Below, one piece after another: positions 51,110 to 58,910 of a stretch of DNA of 64,000 nt. Position 1 is the first letter of the stretch; every line of letters starts with the position of its first letter. Source of the DNA: Poriferisodalis sp022821985 (lineage in GTDB: Bacteria; Actinomycetota; Acidimicrobiia; Acidimicrobiales; Poriferisodalaceae); NCBI RefSeq assembly GCF_965219595.1, contig NZ_OZ244781.1:3534001-3598000 (forward strand), in the 5' to 3' direction. The position numbers and the translations under genes are program-made. The notes beneath the pieces were generated by a model, which was not told where the DNA came from, searched no databases, and was given only the letters and a program-made list of their open reading frames with translations.

Positions 51110-52612
51110 TCATTCGTCTGCATGCACGGGCGGGCGCCGCTGCGCCCATGGAGCTGCTTGTTCCATCTGCGCGGCGACTCGCAGCAGCACGTCCTCACGG
51201 CCGGGCGCTGCCACGAGCTGCACGCCGATGGGCAGGCCTTCGGGTGACATGCCTTCGGCTGTGCCCAGCGGCACCGAGATGGCGGGCTGCCCGCTGACGT
51301 TGAACTGCGGCAGGTACGGCGTCACCTTGGCCAGTCGCTTGGTGAGCGTCCGCTCGTCACCCTCGACGAGGTGGCCGACGCGTGGCGGCACAACACCGAG
51401 TGTGGGGGTGAGCAGCAGGTCGAAGCCGTCACCCTGTCCTGGCTCGGCGTTCCACCACGAGACCAACTTGCGGGTGAACAGGTGCAGGCGTTCCCGGCTG
51501 GCGAGCAGGTCTGATGCGCTGATCTTGGCGCCGCGCTGGTAGTTGATCCAGGCAACCGGCTCGACGTCGCCTTCGGCCCACGGGCGGCCGAGCACTCCTT
51601 CCAGGGATCTCAGCGTCGCCGTGGCGCTGGCACGCATGATCCGGACGTAGTCGTACATGTAGTCGTTGCGAGCCATGGGCTCGGGAAGCGCCTGGGTGAC
51701 CCGGTGCCCAAGGCTGTCGAGCAGACCGGCTGCCGCTTCGGCCGCTTGCGTGCACAGCGGATCGGTTACCTCGAAGGGGATGGTCGAGCTCACGCCGATG
51801 CGCAGTTGGCCGGGGTGCTGGCCGACCTCAGCGACATAGCCGGCCGCAGGCGCAGGATGCGCCGGCACATACGGATCGCCGGGCTCGGGACCGGCAAGCA
51901 CATCGAGTGCCAGCGCCGCGTCTCGCACGCTGAGTGCGACGGCGCCGTCGGTGGTGCCGCCTCCCCAGCCTTCGCCCGCCGGGGCGCTGGAGATGCGGCC
52001 ACGCGAGGGCTTCAGGCCGACGAGGCCGTTGGCGCTGGCCGGGATGCGGATCGATCCGCCGCCGTCGCTGGCGTGGGCGATGCGCACGATGCCCGCAGCC
52101 ACGGCGGCCGCCGCACCGCCGCTCGAACCGAGCACGGTGTGGTCGGTATTCCATGGATTGCGGCAGGGTCCGTACAGCGCCGTCTCCGCCGCTGCGGGAC
52201 ACTGCCCGCCGCCCAGCTCGGGACTGTGGGTGTGCCCGATGCTGATGGCACCAGCTTCGGCCAGCCGGCGAGCAACGGCGCCCGTCTCGGGATAGCGATG
52301 GTCGAGCTCAGCCAGCCGGCGGTTGCCCTGGTAGCCCGGCTCGCCCTCGGCCGGGCAGAAGAGGTCCTTCAGCGCAATCGGCACGCCGGCCAGCAGCCCT
52401 GTCGATGCTCCGTCGGCGTCGAGCCCGGCCGCTCGCCCTCGTGTTGCATCCCATTGCGCGGCTCGATGCCGCGCCATGTCATACGTTCGCTCGACGATCG
52501 CATTGATCGTCGGGTTCACCTGCTCGCAACGTGCAATGGCCTCCTCAACCGTCGTCACTGCGTCGGTCTCGCCAGCCCGCACGTGCTCAGCCAACGCCGT
52601 CGCGTCGCTCAT
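51110..52612 (-). CDS. Amidase, amidase-signature family (third copy)
   Basis: 500 residues. The triad is Lys82 (PIALKDLF), Ser163/164 (LGSSGGAAAA) and Ser187 (HASDGGGSIRIPAS). It differs from the other two amidases in the GSSGGAAAAVAAG loop and resembles arylamidases or amidases with broad substrates. ATG 52612 has AGGGGTGA upstream; the open frame allows a GTG at 52627. It stands alone between the endonuclease gene and the toxin-antitoxin pair. Substrate unknown. Confidence 0.92.
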   Translation of the reverse strand: MSDATALAEHVRAGETDAVTTVEEAIARCEQVNPTINAIVERTYDMARHRAAQWDATRGRAAGLDADGASTGLLAGVPIALKDLFCPAEGEPGYQGNRRLAELDHRYPETGAVARRLAEAGAISIGHTHSPELGGGQCPAAAETALYGPCRNPWNTDHTVLGSSGGAAAAVAAGIVRIAHASDGGGSIRIPASANGLVGLKPSRGRISSAPAGEGWGGGTTDGAVALSVRDAALALDVLAGPEPGDPYVPAHPAPAAGYVAEVGQHPGQLRIGVSSTIPFEVTDPLCTQAAEAAAGLLDSLGHRVTQALPEPMARNDYMYDYVRIMRASATATLRSLEGVLGRPWAEGDVEPVAWINYQRGAKISASDLLASRERLHLFTRKLVSWWNAEPGQGDGFDLLLTPTLGVVPPRVGHLVEGDERTLTKRLAKVTPYLPQFNVSGQPAISVPLGTAEGMSPEGLPIGVQLVAAPGREDVLLRVAAQMEQAAPWAQRRPPVHADE

Positions 52613-52718
52613 CGTCACCCCTGTCACCGTCGGCCCCGGTGCTCAGGGCCCCGCCGTCAACGGCGCAGTCTCGCGCAGCCACCTGGCTGGTGGGCTGCTG
52701 ACGACGGGCAGGCCCGCA

Positions 52719-53132
52719 TCATTTGGCGGCCTCAGGGGGCGGATCGAACATCTCGATGTCGCAGCGAATGCCTGGAGCGCGGGCGAGGGGGGCATCGCTG
52801 GTGAGCAGTGTCGCTCCAGTCAGTTCGGCAAGCGCGACGTAGGAGGCGTCGTAGGGGGTCAGGTTCTCTTGCAGTTCCCAGCAGCGCTCGATCAGTGGGG
52901 TGTGGTCGACGCGTCTGATCCTGATTCGTGCCAAGTGGCGGAGGCCGCGGCGGACATTCGCATCCGACATCTCGCCGCGCCGGTGCATGCCGCGGAAGGC
53001 AGACGCGACCTCAAGGTCGAGCAGGTGTGGTGCCAGCGCCGGCTCTCGCAGGACACGATGCAAGGCTCGCTGAGAGCGCCCGCCGACTCCACCTAATGCG
53101 GGGACGGCAACGCTGGCGTCGACGACGATCAA
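52719..53132 (-). CDS. vapC: VapC-like PIN-domain toxin ribonuclease
   Basis: 137 residues. The PIN acidic residues are all present: Asp5 (IVVDASVAV), Glu41 (LLDLEVASAF), Asp95 (TPYDASYVAL) and Asp113 (LLTSDAPLA). It should cleave RNA (tRNA or rRNA) when not bound by the antitoxin. The start overlaps the antitoxin stop by four bases. Confidence 0.9.
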   Translation of the reverse strand: MIVVDASVAVPALGGVGGRSQRALHRVLREPALAPHLLDLEVASAFRGMHRRGEMSDANVRRGLRHLARIRIRRVDHTPLIERCWELQENLTPYDASYVALAELTGATLLTSDAPLARAPGIRCDIEMFDPPPEAAK

Positions 53133-53371
53133 TGCGAGTCGCGATCTGCGCGGATGAGCTCGACGACCATGGCGGGATCGAGGTCGAGTTCGCCGTAGAC
53201 GAGTGCCTCGACACGCTTGCGTGCCAGCAACTCCTCGGCCGCAGCGAGTTCGGCCTCCCGGCAGACGGCATCGAGCATGTGCTGCTGGAGCGATTGGCCT
53301 GCCGCCGCGGCGCGCTGCTGCAGCCGTTCATGCACATCGTCGGGCACGTTTCTGATCTGAATCGTGGCCAT
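53129..53371 (-). CDS. vapB: VapB/FitA-like antitoxin
   Basis: 80 residues. TIQIRNVPDDVHERLQQRAA is the ribbon-helix-helix DNA-binding part, with SLQQHMLDAVCREAEL following; the C-terminal acidic helix (DLDPAMVVELIRADR) should wrap the toxin. It binds the inverted repeats just upstream. The ATG at 53371 has no ribosome site, but TACACT lies six bases before it. Confidence 0.88.
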   Translation of the reverse strand: MATIQIRNVPDDVHERLQQRAAAAGQSLQQHMLDAVCREAELAAAEELLARKRVEALVYGELDLDPAMVVELIRADRDSH

Positions 53372-53377
53372 TCACGC

Positions 53378-53383
53378 AGTGTA
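53378..53383 (-). promoter_or_regulatory. Leaderless-type -10 element of vapBC
   Basis: Leftward TACACT (TANNNT), six bases before the vapB ATG, overlaps the first operator half-site. Confidence 0.45.
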
Positions 53384-53410
53384 GCGCTGGATAAGCGCTA
53401 CTAGCGCTAC
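53381..53410. promoter_or_regulatory. VapBC operator: three AGCGCTAC half-sites
   Basis: GTAGCGCT (53381-53388) and AGCGCTAC (53394-53401) form an 8-bp inverted repeat with a 5-base gap, and a third AGCGCTAC follows at 53403-53410. The block covers the presumed vapB promoter, as expected for conditional autoregulation. Confidence 0.65.
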
Positions 53411-53432
53411 TTCAGCGCAATAGATTTGTTAC

Positions 53433-53458
53433 GCACCTGCGTAAACTTGCGCAGGTGC
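53433..53458. terminator. Inverted repeat GCACCTGCG / CGCAGGTGC
   Basis: Perfect 9-bp arms with an 8-base gap, 40 bases beyond the enoyl-CoA hydratase stop. A second partial repeat (TTACGC/GCGTAA at 53429-53444) overlaps it. It may be a weak terminator for the hydratase, or a regulator site; no clear T-run follows. Confidence 0.35.
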
Positions 53459-53497
53459 ATGATCGGACGGCTGTAGCGCTCGCCGAGCGGGCGTCTG

Positions 53498-54313
53498 TCA
53501 GCGGCCTTGCCAGTTGGGCTGGCGCTTCTCGGCGAAGGCTCGGGGGCCTTCCTTTACGTCCTCGCTGGCCATCAGGCGGGCCACTGCCGGATACGGGTGG
53601 TGGAACGCCTCGCCCAGCGGCATGTCGAGCCCGCGCATCGCCGCCTGCTTGGTGGCCTGGATAGACAGCGGTGCGCACCGCATGATGTCGTCGATCAGAC
53701 GGTCGGTTGCTGCGTCGAGTTCTTCGTAGGGCACCACGTCGTTGACGATGCCCAGCTCCAGCGCCCGCTGCGCGCTCATGGTGCGGGCCGTCAACAGGTA
53801 CTCCATGGCCAGCTTCATGGGGATCTGGCGCGGCAAGCGGTGCACTCCCCCGCCGCCGGCATACAGGCCGCGCAACGGCTCGGTCAGACCGAACTGGGCA
53901 TGATCGGCCGCCACCACCAGATCGCAGGCCATCGCCACCTCGAAACCGCCGCCGAGCGCCACACCGTTCACCTGGGCGATCAGCGGCTTGGGATAGTCGA
54001 AACGCTCGATCAGCCGGGTCACTTGGCCCATCAGCTCACGATCCGCGGCCTGGGTGGCCTCGTCGGACTGCCGGATCATCGACAGGTGCTTGAGATCGCG
54101 CCCGGCACAGAACGCCTGACGGCCCACTCCGGTGATGACCATGAGCCACACGTCGTCGTCAGCCGCAGCGTGGTCCAAGATGTCGGACCACTCCTTGTGC
54201 GCGGGTGTGTTGATGGCGTTGCGCACCTCGGGCCGGTTGATGGTGATGCGGGCCACACGCGGCCGGATCTCCTCGTAGACGAAGTACTGCGGTTCGAAGT
54301 CGAGTGCCTGCAT
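53498..54313 (-). CDS. Enoyl-CoA hydratase/isomerase (crotonase) family
   Basis: 271 residues. RITINRPEVRNAINTPAHKEW, FCAGRDLKHLS, QVNGVALGGGFEVAMACDLV (oxyanion loop) and FGLTEPLRGLYAGGGGVHRL are the crotonase blocks; the Glu in LTEPLRG sits at a usual catalytic position. It would hydrate or isomerise an enoyl-CoA. ATG 54313 was chosen because TACGAT lies eight bases before it and the extra upstream residues to 54337 are not family-like. It stands alone on its strand. Confidence 0.9.
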   Translation of the reverse strand: MQALDFEPQYFVYEEIRPRVARITINRPEVRNAINTPAHKEWSDILDHAAADDDVWLMVITGVGRQAFCAGRDLKHLSMIRQSDEATQAADRELMGQVTRLIERFDYPKPLIAQVNGVALGGGFEVAMACDLVVAADHAQFGLTEPLRGLYAGGGGVHRLPRQIPMKLAMEYLLTARTMSAQRALELGIVNDVVPYEELDAATDRLIDDIMRCAPLSIQATKQAAMRGLDMPLGEAFHHPYPAVARLMASEDVKEGPRAFAEKRQPNWQGR

Positions 54314-54464
54314 GGCCCGGGATCGTATGCCGGTCACCGGCTGCGATCAGCGGAGGTCGCACCCAGAGCAGCACCGCCGCCCCGAAGGCATTACACAAGA
54401 GCCGGCGCACGTTGCCGCACGTTGGCAGGCGCGGCGCCGCCAACCGAGCTTCGAGGAGGCAGCA

Positions 54465-55205
54465 ATGTTCGAAGACCACGTCTCGATCGACACCGGCGAG
54501 GGCGAGATGAGCACGTTCGTGGTACATCCCGAGCCGAGCGAGCGGCGTCCAGGGCCGTTTCCCACCGTGCTGTTCTTGATGGACGCGCCCGGCAAGCGCG
54601 AGGAACTGCACGACATGGCGCGCCGCATCGCCACCGTCGGGTACTACGTGCTGCTGCCGAACCTGTACTACCGCGACGTCCCCGGCTTCATCGTGCAACG
54701 TGACGACCCGGCCAGCCGGCAGTTCATGTTCGAGCTGATGACCAACCTGTCCAATGCGATGGTGTCGCGTGATGCCGCCGCCCTGATGCGATACGCCGAC
54801 GCCGACCCGGCTGCCAGCATTGAACGGGTCGGCACCACCGGGTACTGCATGACCGGGCCGATGGCGATCTGGCTCGCCGCGGACTACCCCGACACCATCA
54901 CCGCCGCCGCATCGATTCACGGCGTCCGGCTGGCGGTCGACGCCAGCGACTCGCCCCACCTGCGGGCGCCGGACATCCGTGGCGAAGTGCTGGTGATGTC
55001 GGCCGAGCACGACGACTACGTGGACCGGGCGCACTACGACCGGCTCTGCAAGGCCTTCGCCGACGCCGGGACCGACGCGCAGACCTACTGGGTAGATGGC
55101 ACCCATCACGGCTTCGTGTTCCCGCAGCGTCCCGTGTACGACCAGCCGGCAGCAGAGCGCCACTGGGAGCTGCTGCTGGATATGTTCGGCCGCCGCCTGC
55201 ACTGA
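54465..55205 (+). CDS. Dienelactone hydrolase family protein
   Basis: 246 residues. The Cys nucleophile is Cys128 in TTGYCMTGPMA; the Asp is in SAEHDDYVD and the His in WVDGTHHGFVF, giving the Cys-Asp-His triad of dienelactone hydrolases. ATG 54465 has GAGGAGG upstream; the frame is open earlier but is not protein-like. The enzyme would open a lactone or hydrolyse an ester in aromatic or related catabolism. Genes for an SCO6745-like protein and a nitroreductase follow on the same strand. Confidence 0.9.
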   Translation: MFEDHVSIDTGEGEMSTFVVHPEPSERRPGPFPTVLFLMDAPGKREELHDMARRIATVGYYVLLPNLYYRDVPGFIVQRDDPASRQFMFELMTNLSNAMVSRDAAALMRYADADPAASIERVGTTGYCMTGPMAIWLAADYPDTITAAASIHGVRLAVDASDSPHLRAPDIRGEVLVMSAEHDDYVDRAHYDRLCKAFADAGTDAQTYWVDGTHHGFVFPQRPVYDQPAAERHWELLLDMFGRRLH

Positions 55206-55314
55206 GCGGCGAGGTCGCCGGCCCGCCCCGGTGCTGCCGGCCGAACACCCAATACCGCTGCCGCTGACCGCCTGCTCGGGCAGGGCCGACATGCCGATGC
55301 CACACTGTCGCCCC

Positions 55315-56049
55315 ATGGAGACACGTGAACTCGTTCAAACGGTGTGCCCGCCCATCGCTGCGCTGGGCTCAAGGTTCTATTTCGACCCCGGAACGCTGGC
55401 CCGCGGCAAGGAAGCCGGCCTCGACGGCTTCCGCCTGTACGTGCTGGGCCGCGGCGGCGTGCTCGGCGATGTCGAGGCCACGGTGGTGCACAGCGCCTTC
55501 GGCTACTTCAACCCGGCTCTGGTCGCCAAGATCTGGAATTCGGCCAAGGAGACCATGGCGCCACGTGACGGAGGCCGTCTCTACATGGAGTGCGCGGGTG
55601 CGTTCGGCTCATCCAAGCTCAGCGATGTCGCAGGCCTCGACACGTTCAATGCCGCCGCCGACAAGGTGATCGACGCCGGACTCGTCGACAGTTCCGCACA
55701 GGCGCTCTTCGCAGCGATCGCGTCGGAGCCTCGCAGCGATGACGCCGCGGCCCGGGCGTTCCAGAACGTGGCCGTGCTGCGGGAGCTGCGTGGCAGCCTG
55801 CACCTCGTGGCCATCGTGGCTTCTGGACTGTCGACCGAGATGGCTCACCGGGTGCGTCGCCCCGACGACGTCGAGATGTTCGGTTGGACCAACGACGCGC
55901 AGGTCACTGACGAGCATCGTGCGAAATGGGAGACCGCCGAAGCGCTGACCGACGAGCTGATCGCGCCGATCTACGGCGTGCTCGACGGCGCCGAGGGCCA
56001 AGCACTCGCCGACGGCGTCGCCGCCATCGAAGCCGCGCTGGCCGAATAG
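55315..56049 (+). CDS. SCO6745-family protein
   Basis: 244 residues: PPIAALGSRFYFDPGTLARG, GLDGFRLYVLGRGGVLGD, VHSAFGYFNPALVAKIWNSA and MAHRVRRPDDVEMFGWTND are the recurrent blocks of an actinobacterial family whose function is unknown. All-helical and soluble; no signal peptide. ATG 55315 lacks a ribosome site but has CACACT eight bases upstream. It is seven bases from the nitroreductase gene, so both are likely co-transcribed. Confidence 0.78.
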   Translation: METRELVQTVCPPIAALGSRFYFDPGTLARGKEAGLDGFRLYVLGRGGVLGDVEATVVHSAFGYFNPALVAKIWNSAKETMAPRDGGRLYMECAGAFGSSKLSDVAGLDTFNAAADKVIDAGLVDSSAQALFAAIASEPRSDDAAARAFQNVAVLRELRGSLHLVAIVASGLSTEMAHRVRRPDDVEMFGWTNDAQVTDEHRAKWETAEALTDELIAPIYGVLDGAEGQALADGVAAIEAALAE

Positions 56050-56056
56050 CGCAGCC

Positions 56057-56710
56057 ATGACACTGGCTCTCAGCGCCGACGAGGTGCTGGCCACCACCCG
56101 CGCAGTGCGGCGCCGGCTCGACTTCGATCGACCAGTCGACGACGCCACCCTGCGCGAATGCCTCGAGCTGGCGCTGCAGGCTCCCACCGGGTCGCTGCGC
56201 CAGGACTGGCACTTTGTCGTTTCGACCGATCCGGAACAGTGCCGTGCCGTCGGGACGATCTATCAAGAGATCTGGCTCGGCCGGATCGACGACAACTACC
56301 TGGCCAAGGCCGCAGCAGCCGAGAGCGACCCCACTGCTCGCGCCGACTGGCTGCGCATGATGGACTCAGCCCGGTACCTGGCAGAGAACTTCCCGCGCAC
56401 GCCAGCGATCTTCGTGCCGTGCATCGAAGGCCGCCTCGACGGCGCTTCTGCGGGACTGCAGGCGCTGCGCTGGGGCTCGGTCATCCAGGCAGCGTGGAGC
56501 TTCAGTCTTGCCGCTCGCAATCGAGGTCTCGGCACCTGCTGGACCACCGTGCACCTAACCCGCGAGCAGGAAGTCGCCGAGATCCTCGGCATTCCCTTTG
56601 ACGAGGTGCAGCAGGTGGCGCTGCTGCCCGTGGCTCACACCATCGGCACCGACTTCAAGCCAGGCCGCCGCAAGCCATTCGACCAGTTCGTCCACGTCAA
56701 CGGCTGGTAG
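56057..56710 (+). CDS. Nitroreductase-family flavoprotein
   Basis: 217 residues. TTRAVRRRLDFDRPVDDATL with LQAPTGSLRQDWHFVV is the FMN-binding N-terminus; SVIQAAWSFSLAARNRGLGT and TVHLTREQEVAEILGIP complete the fold. It uses NAD(P)H to reduce nitro groups, quinones or flavin and could supply reduced flavin to the monooxygenases of the window; that link is inference. It starts seven bases after the SCO6745-family gene. Confidence 0.88.
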   Translation: MTLALSADEVLATTRAVRRRLDFDRPVDDATLRECLELALQAPTGSLRQDWHFVVSTDPEQCRAVGTIYQEIWLGRIDDNYLAKAAAAESDPTARADWLRMMDSARYLAENFPRTPAIFVPCIEGRLDGASAGLQALRWGSVIQAAWSFSLAARNRGLGTCWTTVHLTREQEVAEILGIPFDEVQQVALLPVAHTIGTDFKPGRRKPFDQFVHVNGW

Positions 56711-56717
56711 CCAGCGG

Positions 56718-57818
56718 TCAGTCGAACCTCAGGATCGAACGACCTGCGATCCTTCCATTCTCGAGGTCATCGACTGCCTGGCCGATGTCGTCAATCGGGT
56801 AGCTCTGCGTCACCAGCGAGTTGAGGTCGAGGTCTCCGTCGGCGTGCCACTGCAGGAAGCGGGGGAAATCGACGGCCGGCTCGCAGCTGCCGCCCAGGCT
56901 GGAGATGAACGCCCGCTCGCCGATGAACAGGTGCACGGTGTCGAGTTCGAGGTTGCGCTGGGGCACGCCCACGAGCACCGCTGTTCCGCCGCGGCTCTGG
57001 CCGAACTCGCCGGCATGAGTGGCCTCGTGGATCTGGGCCATCGTGCTCTGGTGCCCGATGCAGTCGAAGGCGAAGTCGACGCCGCGCAGCGGCTGACGCA
57101 GGATGTCGAAGCGGTGCTCGTCGGTCGTGAGCGCCCTGATCTCTTCGACGGGATCGCCGCTGGACGCGTTGACGCCGTGGGTGGCTCCGAAGCGCTTCGC
57201 GAAATCCAGCTTCTCCTCAGAGAGGTCGACGGCGATGATCGGATCGGCGCCGACGAACTTCGCCGCTGCTACTGCGGACAGTCCAACGCCTCCGACACCG
57301 AAAATGGCCACGCTGTCCCGGGCCTTCACTCCGGCGGTGTGGAGCACCGCGCCGGCGCCAGTAATGACCGCGCAGCCGATGATGCAGGTGGCTTCCACAT
57401 CGATGCCTGCGGGCACCTTCACCACGAACATCTCATCCGCGATGGTGTGAGTGGCCCATGTGAACACGTTGATGGAGGTCGCCGTGCGGCCGTCGCCGAG
57501 ATCGAGCCGCAGCGGTCCGCCCCGGCGGCGTGCGCTCGCCTGGTCCTTCGGCACCCAGGTGACCATCACGGTGTCCCCCGGCGCAAGGCCGGTCACGTCC
57601 TCGCCCACTGCGATCACCTCGCCAGTGGACTCGTGGCCCAACACTTGCGGCGCCGCCCGCGGGTTGTGAATGGTGTGCAGCTGGCTGTGGCAGACACCCG
57701 ACGCGTACTGCTTCACCACAACTTGATGCCCGCGCGGATCGGGCAGCGTCACATCCATCACTTCAGGCCCTGCACCGGCCTCCTGCGGGATGACAACAAC
57801 TCGGGCGTCGACGGGCAT
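56718..57818 (-). CDS. Zinc-type MDR alcohol dehydrogenase lacking the structural zinc lobe
   Basis: 366 residues. Catalytic zinc ligands are Cys43 (ASGVCHSQLH), His62-Glu63 (VLGHESTGEV) and probably the Cys in TCIIGCAVITGAG. The Rossmann motif is FGVGGVGLSAVAAAKFVGAD. Where most zinc alcohol dehydrogenases carry four structural Cys, this one reads VTWVPKDQASARRRGGPLRL with none. It would oxidise an alcohol or aldehyde with NAD(P)+. GGGAGGGG is the ribosome site. It follows egtD by 54 bp on the same strand, but a role in ergothioneine synthesis is unsupported. Confidence 0.88.
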   Translation of the reverse strand: MPVDARVVVIPQEAGAGPEVMDVTLPDPRGHQVVVKQYASGVCHSQLHTIHNPRAAPQVLGHESTGEVIAVGEDVTGLAPGDTVMVTWVPKDQASARRRGGPLRLDLGDGRTATSINVFTWATHTIADEMFVVKVPAGIDVEATCIIGCAVITGAGAVLHTAGVKARDSVAIFGVGGVGLSAVAAAKFVGADPIIAVDLSEEKLDFAKRFGATHGVNASSGDPVEEIRALTTDEHRFDILRQPLRGVDFAFDCIGHQSTMAQIHEATHAGEFGQSRGGTAVLVGVPQRNLELDTVHLFIGERAFISSLGGSCEPAVDFPRFLQWHADGDLDLNSLVTQSYPIDDIGQAVDDLENGRIAGRSILRFD

Positions 57819-57872
57819 CGCATTCCCCTCCCTTGCGCTGCCCTGCTGTCTAGCTGGAATAGGCAGACCGTG

Positions 57873-58910
57873 TCACAGCACTCGCCGTGCGAGGGTGAGG
57901 GCGTAGTCACCGTCGGCGTCGGTCCACATCCGCTGCACGACGAGGCCTGCGGCGCCGAGTTCTGAGCGCACACGCTCGGGCCGGAACTTGGCGCTGATCT
58001 CGGTACGCATCCGCTCGCCCGCCGCGAAGTCGACCGTCATCTCCAAGGCTGGGATGTGCGCGGTCTGCGTTCGCAAGGAACGCAGGCGCATTTCGATCCA
58101 CTCGTTGTCCGCATCGAATACTGCCTCGTGGGCGAAGGCATCGAGGTCGAAGTCGGCGCCGAGCCTGCGATTGAGCACCGACAGCACATTGAGGTTGAAC
58201 CGCGCCGTGACGCCGGCGGCATCGTCATAGGCGGCGACCAGCCGGTCGACATCCTTGACCAGATCAGTGCCCAGCAGGAACGTGTCGCCGGTCCGCATCG
58301 CGCCGGCGACGGCGTCCAGGAACGCCGGCCGGCGTGCCGGCGAGAAATTCCCGATCGTGCCGCCGAGCAACACCACCATCGCAGGCGCACGGGGCGGCGA
58401 GTCGGGCGGGGCGGCGACGTCATCAAGCGGCAGGTGCCCCAGGTGGTGCTCGAAGTCGCCGACGACGCCGTGCACAGCCAGACCGGGGTACGCCCTGGCC
58501 ACTTCACCCGCAGCGGTGCGCAGCGTCGCCGCGCTGTTGTCGAACGGCACGTAGCGTCGGAGCCGGCCGGCGGCCGCGAACGCATCAAGCAGGATGCGCG
58601 TCTTCGTCGAGGTGCCTGATCCCAGCTCGGCGATGCAGTCGGCCCCGGCAGCCGCTGCGATGGCACCGGCTTCCCGTTCGAGAATCTCCCGCTCGCGGCG
58701 GGTCGGGTAGTACTCGTCGAGACGGGTGATCTCGTCGAACAGCTCGCTGCCATGGTCGTCGTAGAACCACTTCGGGGGCAGCTCCTTGGGGCTCGACGAG
58801 AGGCCCACTGAGACATCGGCGCGCAGTTCCCGATCCGACCAGCCGGCGTCGAGCCAGTTGTCGATCACGGGGTCCGCGGCGGGAGGCGCCGCCCTGTCGG
58901 GGAGCATCAT
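57873..58910 (-). CDS. egtD: L-histidine N-alpha-methyltransferase (ergothioneine synthesis)
   Basis: 345 residues. GLSSSPKELPPKWFYDDHGS with LFDEITRLDEYYPTRREREI is the N-terminal signature; IAELGSGTSTKTRILLDAF is the SAM-binding motif and LLGGTIGNFSP follows. It makes hercynine from histidine with three SAM. Its ATG overlaps the egtB stop (ATGA), so the two are translationally coupled. The open frame extends back to 59339 inside egtB and was rejected. Confidence 0.94.
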   Translation of the reverse strand: MMLPDRAAPPAADPVIDNWLDAGWSDRELRADVSVGLSSSPKELPPKWFYDDHGSELFDEITRLDEYYPTRREREILEREAGAIAAAAGADCIAELGSGTSTKTRILLDAFAAAGRLRRYVPFDNSAATLRTAAGEVARAYPGLAVHGVVGDFEHHLGHLPLDDVAAPPDSPPRAPAMVVLLGGTIGNFSPARRPAFLDAVAGAMRTGDTFLLGTDLVKDVDRLVAAYDDAAGVTARFNLNVLSVLNRRLGADFDLDAFAHEAVFDADNEWIEMRLRSLRTQTAHIPALEMTVDFAAGERMRTEISAKFRPERVRSELGAAGLVVQRMWTDADGDYALTLARRVL

